From Nonomuraea indica (GTDB taxonomy: Bacteria > Actinomycetota > Actinomycetes > Streptosporangiales > Streptosporangiaceae): a DNA stretch of 64,000 bases. Shown piece by piece: positions 16,818 through 24,424 of the stretch (position 1 is the first letter of the stretch; the number at the start of each line of letters is the position of its first letter). The DNA lies in contig NZ_KZ559471.1 in the NCBI RefSeq assembly GCF_002850745.1, positions 225,091 to 289,090 of the forward strand, given 5' to 3'. A program made the translations under genes and the position numbers. The notes under the pieces are model-generated. The model saw only the letters and a list, made by a program, of their open reading frames with translations. It did not search any database and was not told where the DNA came from.

Positions 16818-18296
16818 CTAGGGCCGGTGCAGCACCACGTAGCCGTCACGCTCGAAGACCTTGGCGTAGCCCTCCGCCACCAGCCGGCCGACCTGCGCCG
16901 CCTGGTCCTCGGCCGACCCGAACGGGAACTCCCAGCGGGCGGTGTCGGCCACCACCCACGGCGCGCCGCGCGACTGCCCGGTCCACAGCAGCACCGTGGC
17001 GCGTGAGGTGAGGGCGGGCCCGGCCGAGTTGACCGCCTCGACGACCACCCCCGGAGGCACCTTGGACACGGCCTCGCGGGCGGCCGCGATCCTGGCCTCG
17101 TCACCCTTGTAGAACGACGGATGGTAGAGCTGGTCGAGGGCGAACCTGGGCACGAGCGTCACCGCCACCGCGCAGACCGCGACCGACCAGGCGAGCCCGA
17201 GCGACCGGTCGCCGGGACGCCGGAGCAGGCGCAGCAGCCGGGCCAGGCCGTCGACGCCGGCGCACAGCAGGATCACCACCGTGAACGCGCTGTACTGGAA
17301 GTCGGCCTGCCACCACGGCACACGGTCGGACAGCATCCGTTCGAGCACGTGCGGCAGGGCCGCCAGCGTCAGCGGCGACAGCAGGCACAGCAGCAGCGTC
17401 GGCCACACCATGAGGAAGAGCGTGTCGACCTTGTCCTCGGCGCCGAACAGCAGCTGCACGGCCGAGACCGGGTCGCGCAGCAGCGCCAGGACGGCGCTCG
17501 GGGCGTCGGGGCCGAGGTGGCCGTAGGCCCAGAAGTCCCCGGTGTCGCCGCCGAGCATGGGGATCAGCGCACCTCTGGTGAGCAGCACCCCGCCGATGCC
17601 GACGGCCGCGCAGCACCCGGCGCGGAACCGGTCGCCGACGGCGAACAGGTAGGCCCCGAACCCGACGATCATCAGCCCCATGTCCTCCTTGACCAGGAGG
17701 AGCCCGAACATCGCCGCGAACGCGGGCAACGGCCGGTCCGCGTGGTACCGCTCGATCATGATCGCCGTGAGCACGGGGACGAACATCACCTCGTGCACGT
17801 CGAACGCCGCCGCCTGCGCGACGGGCCAGGACACGGCGTAGGCGGCCGCGACCAGGTAGGCCGGGCCGGTGCCCAGCACCCGCCGGGCGAACAGCCACAC
17901 GAACGGGATCGCCGCGGCGAACAGCAGCGCCTGCGCGACCACCAGCGACTCCGGCCCGTCGTGCACCCAGTAGAACGGCGCGAGCAGCGCGTACGCGGGG
18001 GAGAAGTGGTCGGCCAGCTGGAGGTAGTCGAGCCCCCGATGGTGGAAGCTCCCCACCGCCGGCACGTACGGGGGGCGGAAGTTCGCGTAGTTGCGGACGG
18101 CCTGGTCCACGATCACCAGGTCGAAGACCGAGGCGCGGAAGGTGGCCAGCTTGACCAGCCCGAGCACGGAGTAGGCGGCGGCGGCCAGCAGGGCGAGGAG
18201 CCCGACGCCGAGCCGGTGACCGCTCGGGAGGAGCCGCCGGCGGGGGAGGGGGGCGGCGGTCGCCTCGGACTCGGCCGCGAGCGTGTCGCCCGTCAC
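16818..18296 (-). CDS. DUF2079 polytopic membrane protein
   Basis: A 492-residue membrane protein with about nine to eleven hydrophobic helices and the DUF2079 hallmarks: SVFDLVIVDQAVRNYANFRP near the N-terminus, then LDYLQLADHFSPAYALLAPF and AFDVHEVMFVPVLTAIMIER, with HFSP and DVHE conserved in the family. The architecture resembles GT-C glycosyltransferases, which suggests but does not prove lipid-linked sugar transfer. The GTG at 18296 is chosen because TAAGGT (18309-18304) lies 7 nt upstream; the overlapping AAGGTGG could also act as a ribosome-binding site. Confidence 0.8.
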   Translation of the reverse strand: MTGDTLAAESEATAAPLPRRRLLPSGHRLGVGLLALLAAAAYSVLGLVKLATFRASVFDLVIVDQAVRNYANFRPPYVPAVGSFHHRGLDYLQLADHFSPAYALLAPFYWVHDGPESLVVAQALLFAAAIPFVWLFARRVLGTGPAYLVAAAYAVSWPVAQAAAFDVHEVMFVPVLTAIMIERYHADRPLPAFAAMFGLLLVKEDMGLMIVGFGAYLFAVGDRFRAGCCAAVGIGGVLLTRGALIPMLGGDTGDFWAYGHLGPDAPSAVLALLRDPVSAVQLLFGAEDKVDTLFLMVWPTLLLCLLSPLTLAALPHVLERMLSDRVPWWQADFQYSAFTVVILLCAGVDGLARLLRLLRRPGDRSLGLAWSVAVCAVAVTLVPRFALDQLYHPSFYKGDEARIAAAREAVSKVPPGVVVEAVNSAGPALTSRATVLLWTGQSRGAPWVVADTARWEFPFGSAEDQAAQVGRLVAEGYAKVFERDGYVVLHRP

Positions 18297-18340
18297 GGCG
18301 ACCACCTTAGACCGCTTTCACCCCGGGTGCTCCGCTACGG

Positions 18341-18426
18341 GCGCCGGGAGAGGCGACCGGGGAGAGGCGACGGGGGGAGGGGCGACGGGAAGAGGGGCAC
18401 CGGGAAGAGGGGCGCCGGGAAGAGGC
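18341..18426. repeat. Degenerate 14-15-bp tandem repeat
   Basis: About six purine-rich units of the form GGCGMCGGGAAGAGG run between two minus-strand genes. The region is non-coding. The copies closest to 18426 are the most uniform (period 15). Confidence 0.75.
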
Positions 18427-18477
18427 CGGCCGCCGCGCGCACTGCCCCCCGCAGGCGACGCGACGGCCGGAAGCCCG

Positions 18478-18858
18478 TCAGGAGCAGGCGCTCTGGATCT
18501 TCGTCGTGAAGCCCTGGAGCTTGTTCACCGACTCCATGGCGCCGGTCGGGTTCTTCTCGTCGATCGCGAACCCGTCGAAGGTGGCGGCCAGGTCGTTCAG
18601 CGCGGAGGCGAGCTCGCCGTCGTACTTGCCGGCCAGGTCCTTGACCTTCTTGGCGGCCTCGTCACCGGCGGCCTCGAAGGCCTTGGGGTCGGTGCCGACG
18701 TTGGCCATCGAGCTGCTGAACTCGCTCGAGATCTTGGTGACTTCGTTGGCCACCTCGTTGCAGTCGACCGCCTGGCCGAGAGCGCCGCAGGCGGTGGTGA
18801 GGCCGGCGAGGGAAAGCGTCGCGATGGTCATGGCGATACGCCGGCGAGGGGGAGTCAT
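18478..18858 (-). CDS. Small lipoprotein of unknown function
   Basis: A 126-residue exported lipoprotein. The signal peptide has an Arg-rich start (TPPRRRIAMT), a hydrophobic core and a lipobox LTTAC (Cys about residue 24). The mature part is short, acidic and helical, rich in Ala, Lys and Asp, with three Cys residues in all (the lipidated one, one early, one penultimate); the last two could form a disulphide. No family recognised. AAGGG lies 9 nt upstream of the ATG, and CATAAT about 45 nt upstream could be its -10 element. Confidence 0.75.
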   Translation of the reverse strand: MTPPRRRIAMTIATLSLAGLTTACGALGQAVDCNEVANEVTKISSEFSSSMANVGTDPKAFEAAGDEAAKKVKDLAGKYDGELASALNDLAATFDGFAIDEKNPTGAMESVNKLQGFTTKIQSACS

Positions 18859-19021
18859 GGTCGGATGCCCTTCATCGTTCGTCAGGTGTTGGAAGGGACA
18901 TTATGGCCAGCCCCTTGATCGGCGCTTGCACAACACTAACAGAGCCTTTATCTCCGCCTTACGCGTCGCCGCGCGGCTCCGGGAGGCTCCCGCACCCGAT
19001 CGGGATACCCAGGTGTTTGTC

Positions 19022-19990
19022 GTGAACAGCGCACGAGCGGGTACCGTGAGTCTGATGCTGGCGGACCCGTTCGTGCACCCGGCGCTCTTCTACCAGGGCG
19101 ACCGGGAATACGTGGCTGCCACCAGCGCCTTCATCGGCGAGGGCCTCGCCGCCGGCGAGCCCGTCGCCGTCGCGGTCCCCGCCGGCCGGCTCAAGCTGAT
19201 CGAGTCGGCGCTCGGCGCCGACGCCGCCCGCGTCCACCTCCTCGACATGGAGCAGGCCGGCCGCAACCCGGGCCGCATCATCCCCGCCGTCCTGCGTGCC
19301 TTCGCCGACCGCCACCCCGGCTCACACGTGCGGATCATCGGCGAGCCGATCTGGCCCGGCCGCACGGTGACCGAATACCCTGCCTGCGCCCAGCACGAGG
19401 CTCTGATCAACTTCGCGTTCACCGGGCGGCAGGTCACGATCCTGTGCCCGTACGACGCCGACCGGCTCGCGCCCCGCGTCCTGCGCGAGGCGGCGCTGAC
19501 CCACCCGGTCATCCGCGACGCGCGGGGCGAACGCCCCAGCGACGCCTACGCGCCCCTCCAGGTCGTCATGGAGCACAACCTGCCCTTCGACGAGCCGGCC
19601 GCGCCCGCCGTGCCGGCCGTGCTCCGGTTCGACCGCACCAACCTGGCGGACGCCCGCACGCTGGCCGCCGGACGGGCCGCCGAGCTGGGCTTCGGCGGCG
19701 CCCGGCTCGACGACATCCGCCTGGTGGTCGCCGAACTGGGGGCCAACAGCCTCGACCACGGCGGCGGCGCCGGCGTCCTGCGGGCCTGGACCGAGGGCGG
19801 CCGGCTGGTGTGCGAGGTGAGCGACACCGGCCACATCACCGACCCGCTGGCGGGCCGCCGGCCGGTCGACCCCCACGTGGCCGGCTCGCGCGGGCTGCTC
19901 ATCGTCAACCTGCTGAGCGACCTCGTCCGGGTGCACACCCACCCGGGCGGCACCGCCATCCGCGCCTACTTCGACCTGCCCGTCCGCTGA
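19022..19990 (+). CDS. MEDS-domain anti-sigma-type ATP-binding regulator
   Basis: A protein of about 322 residues with two parts. The N-terminal MEDS domain (LADPFVHPALFYQGDREYVA to about residue 190) occurs in methanogen/methylotroph, DcmR and actinobacterial sensor proteins. The C-terminal RsbW-like HATPase_c domain carries IRLVVAELGANSLDHGGGAG (N-box) and SDTGHITDP (G1 box). There is no phosphoacceptor His region, so it likely binds or phosphorylates an anti-sigma antagonist such as the STAS protein at 23012. The start is uncertain: GTG 19022 or GTG 19046. Confidence 0.85.
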   Translation: MNSARAGTVSLMLADPFVHPALFYQGDREYVAATSAFIGEGLAAGEPVAVAVPAGRLKLIESALGADAARVHLLDMEQAGRNPGRIIPAVLRAFADRHPGSHVRIIGEPIWPGRTVTEYPACAQHEALINFAFTGRQVTILCPYDADRLAPRVLREAALTHPVIRDARGERPSDAYAPLQVVMEHNLPFDEPAAPAVPAVLRFDRTNLADARTLAAGRAAELGFGGARLDDIRLVVAELGANSLDHGGGAGVLRAWTEGGRLVCEVSDTGHITDPLAGRRPVDPHVAGSRGLLIVNLLSDLVRVHTHPGGTAIRAYFDLPVR

Positions 19991-20013
19991 CCGGCGCGGC
20001 AGGGCCACGGGTG

Positions 20014-20048
20014 AGGCGGGCCGCCCCCACCCTGAGGGGGCCCGCCCT
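20014..20048 (+). terminator. GC-rich intrinsic terminator-like hairpin
   Basis: GGCGGGCC followed by a C-run pairs with a G-run followed by GGCCCGCC (loop ACCCTGA), just after the stop of the MEDS-domain gene. It has no T-tract. Confidence 0.6.
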
Positions 20049-20182
20049 ACCAGGGGCCGGCTTCGCGCAGGTCACCGTGGCCGGGTCAGGGATGCTCCGA
20101 CCGAGGTCGTAGGGGTCGGCTCAGGGCCGGTTCGGGCCGATCTCCGATGGTTCGTCAGGCCGCGTTCCACCAGCTTGGGAGC

Positions 20183-20824
20183 ATGAAGGCTCTGCTTGTG
20201 AGTGGATTGGCGGCCAACGCCGCCGGGACCGTCGCCATGCTCGCCCTGCACGCCCGGGCCGGGCTCGACCCGCTGTACGACGTGATCAGCACGTACGCCT
20301 TCCACCAGGACGGCTGGCTGCTGCCCACGTCGCTGACGTTGTTCGCGGTGGGCGGCGTGCTGACCGCCGAGGCGTTGCGCAGGGCCGGCGCGGGCGGCTG
20401 GGTGGTCGCGCTGCTCGCCGCCTGGTCGGTCAGCATGTTCCTCATCGGGGCCTTCCCCACCGACCGGCCGGGAGTGCCGTTGTCGCTGTCGGGCGGCATC
20501 CACCGCTACGCCGCTTTCGCCGCCTTCCTCGCCATGCCTGCCGCCGGGATGTTGCTGGCCAGGACGCAGACCCGCTACGCCAAGGCGGTGCGGGTGCTCA
20601 GCGGGGTCGCGCTCGGCGCGCTGGTGCTGGTCGTGACGCCGTACGTGGTGCGCATGGCGGGCATCCCGCTCGGCGACGGCGACATCCCGGCCGGGCTGAC
20701 CCAGCGGATCGTCGTGATCACCGAGCTCGGCGTGCTGGCGGCGGCGGGACTGTCGATGCTCAGGGCGTCGGCCACGCGGGCCGCTCAGCGTTCCCAGGGC
20801 GGCGTGTCGCCCAGCTTGGCGTAG
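20183..20824 (+). CDS. DUF998 membrane protein
   Basis: A 213-residue protein with six predicted transmembrane helices. LDPLYDVISTYAFHQDGWLL after the first helix, GAFPTD after the third or fourth and the central segment GGIHRYAAFAAFLAMPAAGM are typical of DUF998 proteins. Function is unknown; members are found in bacterial cytoplasmic membranes. ATG 20183 with GGGAG upstream is preferred to an upstream ATG at 20147. Its 3' end overlaps the convergent gene at 20785 by 40 bp, so the two transcripts are antisense there. Confidence 0.8.
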   Translation: MKALLVSGLAANAAGTVAMLALHARAGLDPLYDVISTYAFHQDGWLLPTSLTLFAVGGVLTAEALRRAGAGGWVVALLAAWSVSMFLIGAFPTDRPGVPLSLSGGIHRYAAFAAFLAMPAAGMLLARTQTRYAKAVRVLSGVALGALVLVVTPYVVRMAGIPLGDGDIPAGLTQRIVVITELGVLAAAGLSMLRASATRAAQRSQGGVSPSLA

Positions 20825-21150
20825 TACTTCGCCAGGTGCGCCCTGACGCGGGGAATGTCGTCCTTGGGCAGGTCGACGCCGCCCCGGGCGCCGTCCATGA
20901 CCCCGGCGGCGGCGATGACGGCCCGCGGCACGACCTTCAGCTCACCACCGACGACGTCGGCGATCGGCAGCTTGTACGAGCCGAACGCGCCGGCGTCGTC
21001 GCCGTCGTACCACACATGGGCCTGCCGGTACTTCTCGTTGGGCCGGTCCTCGGCCCCCGCCCACGCGCGCACCCTCTTGTCCGCCGCGGCGGCGTCCCAC
21101 GCCCGGTCGCGGTCGGCCAGCGGCAGGTCCTGGAACCTCGTAACGGTCAT
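20785..21150 (-). CDS. Stand-alone phage prohead-protease-associated module (domesticated?)
   Basis: A 121-residue soluble protein. The segments EKYRQAHVWYD, FGSYKLPIADVVGGELKVVP and VRAHLAKYYAKLGDTPPWE recall a module I know from actinophage and HK97-type prohead protease or portal fusion proteins, where YRxAxAWYDxDxxxxFGSYKLP and a final HLxxYYxKxG helix recur. No protease catalytic residues and no other phage genes are present here. The gene is therefore probably a captured phage fragment now encoding a small protein of unknown function. The ATG at 21148-21150 has no strong ribosome-binding site. Confidence 0.6.
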   Translation of the reverse strand: MTVTRFQDLPLADRDRAWDAAAADKRVRAWAGAEDRPNEKYRQAHVWYDGDDAGAFGSYKLPIADVVGGELKVVPRAVIAAAGVMDGARGGVDLPKDDIPRVRAHLAKYYAKLGDTPPWER

Positions 21151-21232
21151 GACATGGGGCTACCCGCCTCGCAGGCGTGAAACAGGCACGGATCGGTAGA
21201 GGACAGGAAAACGGCTGAGGGACGTGGTGACG

Positions 21233-21673
21233 ATGACCATATTGATCGCGTACGACGGTTCGGAGGACGCCAAGGCCGCGATCGCGTTCGCGGGCCCGCT
21301 GCTGAAGGGGCAGCGGGCCGTCGTGCTCACCGTGTGGGAGCGGGCGGTGGCGGTGCCGGTGGGGCTGATGATGCCGGTCGGGCAGTCGGCGCAGGAGGAG
21401 GAGGCGATGCGCGAGGCGATGGCGCGGCTGGCCGCCGAGGGTGCCGAGCTGGCCCGCCAGGCGGGGCTCGACGCGACGCCGCGGGCCGAGGTCCATCCGG
21501 CCGCCGTGTGGTCGTCGATCGTGGAGGTCGCCGACGAGCTCGACGCGACGCTGATCGTGACGGGTACGCGCGGGCTGGGCGGGCTGACGTCACTGCTGGT
21601 CGGCAGCACGGCCAACCGGGTGCTCCACCACGCCGACCGGCCCGTGCTGGTCGTGCCCGCCCCGAAGACCTGA
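21233..21673 (+). CDS. Universal stress protein (UspA family)
   Basis: A 146-residue single-domain UspA protein. It begins TILIAYDGSEDAKAAIAFAG and ends with the ATP-binding signature GTRGLGGLTSLLVGSTANRV (G-2x-G-9x-GS/T), so it belongs to the ATP-binding class. Such proteins protect against redox, hypoxic or dormancy stress in the cytoplasm. The start is ATG 21233 with GAGGGA 10 nt upstream; GTG at 21227 is an alternative. It is monocistronic. Confidence 0.9.
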   Translation: MTILIAYDGSEDAKAAIAFAGPLLKGQRAVVLTVWERAVAVPVGLMMPVGQSAQEEEAMREAMARLAAEGAELARQAGLDATPRAEVHPAAVWSSIVEVADELDATLIVTGTRGLGGLTSLLVGSTANRVLHHADRPVLVVPAPKT

Positions 21674-21820
21674 TGACCGGGCACGCTGATCGAGGTCACG
21701 GCCGGTTCAGTGACCCCGGCTGACAGGCGGCCACCAGCAGCCCCGGCACCCGTGCGGCCGGACCGGCGTGCATCCCACGGCGGCGGCGGGCCGCCGCGCG
21801 GTCACGGGGCCCGCACGGCG

Positions 21821-21912
21821 GACGGCGGATAGGTCCCGGGTGGTGGACAGCGGAGAGGTCCCGGATGGGGGGGGCGGCGGAGAGGCCCGGGTGAGGGACG
21901 GCGGAGGGGCCC
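21821..21912. repeat. Degenerate ~25-bp repeat array
   Basis: About four imperfect copies of GACGGCGGAGAGGTCCCGG lie in the promoter-distal gap before the phosphotriesterase-like gene. No coding potential is evident. Confidence 0.6.
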
Positions 21913-21926
21913 GCCGGTCGCGGCCG

Positions 21927-21955
21927 TTGTTACGGCGGCCCGGCAGGCCTAGGCT
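21927..21955 (+). promoter_or_regulatory. Vegetative-type promoter TTGTTA-17-TAGGCT
   Basis: TTGTTA (21927-21932) and TAGGCT (21950-21955) are spaced by 17 bp, close to the HrdB/sigma-70 consensus. The predicted start is near 21963, giving a 33-nt leader to the ATG at 21996, which has GGAGG 5 nt upstream. Confidence 0.6.
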
Positions 21956-21995
21956 GACCGCAGTCATCGACCGACCAGCCGGTATGGAGGCGCTG

Positions 21996-22970
21996 ATGCC
22001 CGTCGAAACCGTCCGCGGCCCCGTCGAACTCGACCAACTCGGCGAGACGCTCATGCACGAGCACGTCTTCGTCCTGTCGCCGGAGCACATGGAGAGCTAC
22101 GGCCGGGGCGCGTGGTGGGACGAGGAGGTCCGGGTCGCCGACGCCGTCGGCAAGCTGCGCGCCGCCGCGGCCAAGGGGGTGCGGACCATCGTGGACCCGA
22201 CCGTGTGGGGTCTGGGCCGCTACATCCCCCGCATCCAGCGCGTCGCGGCCGAGGTGCCGGAGTTGAACATCATCGTGGCGACCGGCCTCTACTGCTTCGA
22301 GGAACTGCCGCACCAGTACGAGCATCGCGGCCCCGGCCTGCTGCTGGACATGCCGGAGCCGATGGTCGAGGACTTCGTGCGCGACCTGACCGAAGGAATC
22401 GGCGACACCGGGGTGAAAGCGGCGTTCCTGAAGTGCGTGGTCGAGGAGAAGGGCCTGGTTCCCGGCGTCGAGCGCATCTGCCGGGCCGTCGCGCAGGCCC
22501 ACCTGCGCACCGGCGCGCCGATCACCGTGCACACCAACTCCTTCGCCGGCACCGGGCCGCTCGCGCTCGACCTCTTCGCCAAGGAGGGCGTCGACCTGAC
22601 CAAGGTCGTCGTCGGGCACGCGGGCGACTCCAACGACCTCGACTACCTCATGCGGATGGCCGACACCGGGGCCACGCTCGGCATGGACCGGTTCGGCCTC
22701 GACATCTACAACCCGACGGCCCAGCGGGTGGCCACCATCGCCGCCCTGTGCGAGCGGGGCTACGCCGACCGGATGGTGCTCAGCCACGACACCGCCTGCT
22801 TCATGGACTACTTCGGCGGCGCATGGGAGCAGGCCCGCGGCGCGGTGGCCCCTAACTGGCGATACGATCACATTCACGATGACGTCGTGGCCGCACTTCT
22901 CCATTCCGGCGTGACGCGGGAGCAGATCGGGCAGATGCTGGTGTTCAACCCGAGACGCTACTTTGCGTAA
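21996..22970 (+). CDS. Phosphotriesterase-family metal-dependent hydrolase
   Basis: A 324-residue TIM-barrel amidohydrolase of the PTE/PLL group. The binuclear metal site is visible: HEH in TLMHEHVFVL, the carboxylated lysine in AAFLKCVV, His in ITVHTNS, His in VVGHAGDS and the catalytic Asp in LSHDTACF. Family members hydrolyse lactones, including acyl-homoserine lactones, or phosphotriesters; the true substrate here is unknown, and a lactone is more likely on evolutionary grounds. ATG 21996 has an ideal GGAGG. It has its own promoter and no operon partners. Confidence 0.9.
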   Translation: MPVETVRGPVELDQLGETLMHEHVFVLSPEHMESYGRGAWWDEEVRVADAVGKLRAAAAKGVRTIVDPTVWGLGRYIPRIQRVAAEVPELNIIVATGLYCFEELPHQYEHRGPGLLLDMPEPMVEDFVRDLTEGIGDTGVKAAFLKCVVEEKGLVPGVERICRAVAQAHLRTGAPITVHTNSFAGTGPLALDLFAKEGVDLTKVVVGHAGDSNDLDYLMRMADTGATLGMDRFGLDIYNPTAQRVATIAALCERGYADRMVLSHDTACFMDYFGGAWEQARGAVAPNWRYDHIHDDVVAALLHSGVTREQIGQMLVFNPRRYFA

Positions 22971-23011
22971 AGTGGTGACATCGGTCAAGCAATGCGGGTA
23001 GGTGGAGCTGG

Positions 23012-23398
23012 GTGACTTCGGAGCAAGCCTTGTCGATCAGCATGGGGCTCCAGGGCTCCTGTGTCATCACAAGGCTCACGGGGGAGTTCGATTTCGCGTC
23101 GGCCGCGGAGGTGCGCGACCGCGTGACCAAGGCCCTCGACCTCACCCAGCCGCCGCTACTCGTCATCGACATGCAGGCCGTGAGCGTCTGCGACTCCTCG
23201 GGACTGTCGGTCCTGGTCTACCTGCACAAGGCGGTCACCGCCTCCGGCGGGCGGTTGCTGCTGTCCGGGCTCAACGGCCGGTGCAAGCACCTGTTCGCGA
23301 TCACGGCCCTCGACAAGTTCTTCGACATCCGCACCACGGCCGAGCTCGCCATCGCGGAGCTCAACGAGACGGGGGACGCGCCGCCGTTCGCGGGGTAG
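23012..23398 (+). CDS. STAS-domain anti-sigma factor antagonist
   Basis: A 128-residue SpoIIAA/RsbV-like protein. The segment VIDMQAVSVCDSSGLSVLVY contains DSSGLS, whose serine is the site phosphorylated by the partner anti-sigma kinase. GSCVITRLTGEFDFASAAEV is the first beta-hairpin. It would free a sigma factor when dephosphorylated. No sigma factor or classical RsbW-like kinase is adjacent, but the MEDS-HATPase protein at 19022 is a candidate partner. The GTG at 23012 follows GGTGGAG. Confidence 0.9.
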   Translation: MTSEQALSISMGLQGSCVITRLTGEFDFASAAEVRDRVTKALDLTQPPLLVIDMQAVSVCDSSGLSVLVYLHKAVTASGGRLLLSGLNGRCKHLFAITALDKFFDIRTTAELAIAELNETGDAPPFAG

Positions 23399-23502
23399 CC
23401 GGCCCGCACATGTGTTGACCCGGTTGCCTTCGTGATGGTTAATCGAAGGGGCTCAGGCTGCTTTCGACGGGGGAAGCGGCCACTCGCCACGCTGGGGGTT
23501 CC

Positions 23503-23958
23503 ATGCGCACTCGCCTGTCCGCCCTGCTCTTATCGGCCGCGGTCACGGCCACGACCCTGGCCGCGGCCTCTCCGGCCGCCCACGCCACGGTGACCACCGG
23601 CACGTCCGTGGCCGCCGCCGGCGTCCAGGCGACGGCCACTGCCGCACGCCCGAAACTCATCCGCACGAAGATCTACTTCGGCCGTTGCAAGGACACCTGC
23701 CGGATCAAGGTTCGCATCAAGAACGTCTCTGGCAAGCGGCTCTACGACGTCACCCTGAACGCCCGCCTGGAGATCAACAACCGCAAGGCCGGGTCGTGCT
23801 ACGACTACGTCGGCAGCATCCGCCCCCGAGCCACCCGGTGGGCCGGCTGCACGGTCCGCTCCGGCACACTCGCCAAACTGTGGAACCGCTGGCTGGACGG
23901 AGAGATCCGCTGGGACCGGGAGGCCCGTACGGTCGTCGCCTACGAGTACTACGGCTGA
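23503..23958 (+). CDS. Small secreted protein of unknown function
   Basis: A 151-residue exported protein with a classic signal peptide (RTRLSALLLSAAVTATTLAA, cleavage near SPAAHA-T). The mature domain reads KLIRTKIYFGRCKDTCRIKV, then VSGKRLYDVTLNARLEINNR, and has four Cys residues that could form two disulphides. The beta-rich pattern resembles small Ig-like or CARDB-like extracellular domains, but I do not recognise a family. A GGGGGTTCC leader precedes the ATG without a strong ribosome-binding site. Confidence 0.7.
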   Translation: MRTRLSALLLSAAVTATTLAAASPAAHATVTTGTSVAAAGVQATATAARPKLIRTKIYFGRCKDTCRIKVRIKNVSGKRLYDVTLNARLEINNRKAGSCYDYVGSIRPRATRWAGCTVRSGTLAKLWNRWLDGEIRWDREARTVVAYEYYG

Positions 23959-23994
23959 CCGCCGCCTGCCTGCGCGGGGAACGCGGCACCCGAA

Positions 23995-24043
23995 GGCGGG
24001 GACCCGGTGGCGGAGACCCGGTGGCGGGGACCCGGTGGCGGGG
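23995..24043. repeat. 14-bp tandem repeat, 3.5 copies
   Basis: GGCGGGGACCCGGT is repeated at 23995, 24009 (one change) and 24023, with a half copy at 24037. It lies just after the secreted-protein gene in non-coding sequence. Confidence 0.85.
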
Positions 24044-24083
24044 AGGGAGCCAGGGGTCCGAGCCTGGCTCGGCCCCCGGCGGG

Positions 24084-24170
24084 TCAGGAAGTGATCAGCA
24101 GGGCCAGGCCGATGAGTACCACGATCGGCACCACCCAGACCACGGCCTCGGCAGCGAACTCCTTGTACAT
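24084..24170 (-). CDS. 28-residue single-helix membrane peptide (candidate)
   Basis: A very short reading frame encoding a polar, acidic start (MYKEFAAEA) followed by one hydrophobic helix (VVWVVPIVVLIGLALLITS). AAGGGAGA lies about 9 nt upstream of the ATG, and the gene sits in an otherwise empty 460-bp gap. The combination of a good ribosome-binding site and an almost ideal transmembrane segment supports a real small membrane protein; conservation in relatives is not checked. Confidence 0.5.
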   Translation of the reverse strand: MYKEFAAEAVVWVVPIVVLIGLALLITS

Positions 24171-24255
24171 CGGTCGATCTCCCTTGTCACGCCCATGGGG
24201 CGGCGTACACGTCACTGCGCAGCATAGCCCGCCCGCCCACGTCCCCGATCCAACC

Positions 24256-24303
24256 CACGACCTCTCAGCACCACGACCTCTCAGCACCACGACCTCTCAG
24301 CAC
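24256..24303. repeat. 16-bp tandem repeat, three perfect copies
   Basis: CACGACCTCTCAGCAC occurs three times in a row without mismatch. It lies upstream of the 28-residue peptide gene (minus strand) and might overlap its regulatory region. Confidence 0.9.
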
Positions 24304-24424
24304 CACCGCGTCAGCCCGTCGCCGTGTCGCCCTTGCCGTTTCCGCGCTCGCCGCATCCCCGGACACGTCGCGCAGTCCGGTCGGCGCGGGCATCACCACC
24401 TGCGGGCGCCCCCGGAACGCGGCT

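Noticed and set aside
23995..24303. Two short tandem-repeat arrays considered as a CRISPR array
   Set aside because: Units of 14 and 16 bp without unique spacers and no cas genes in the window.
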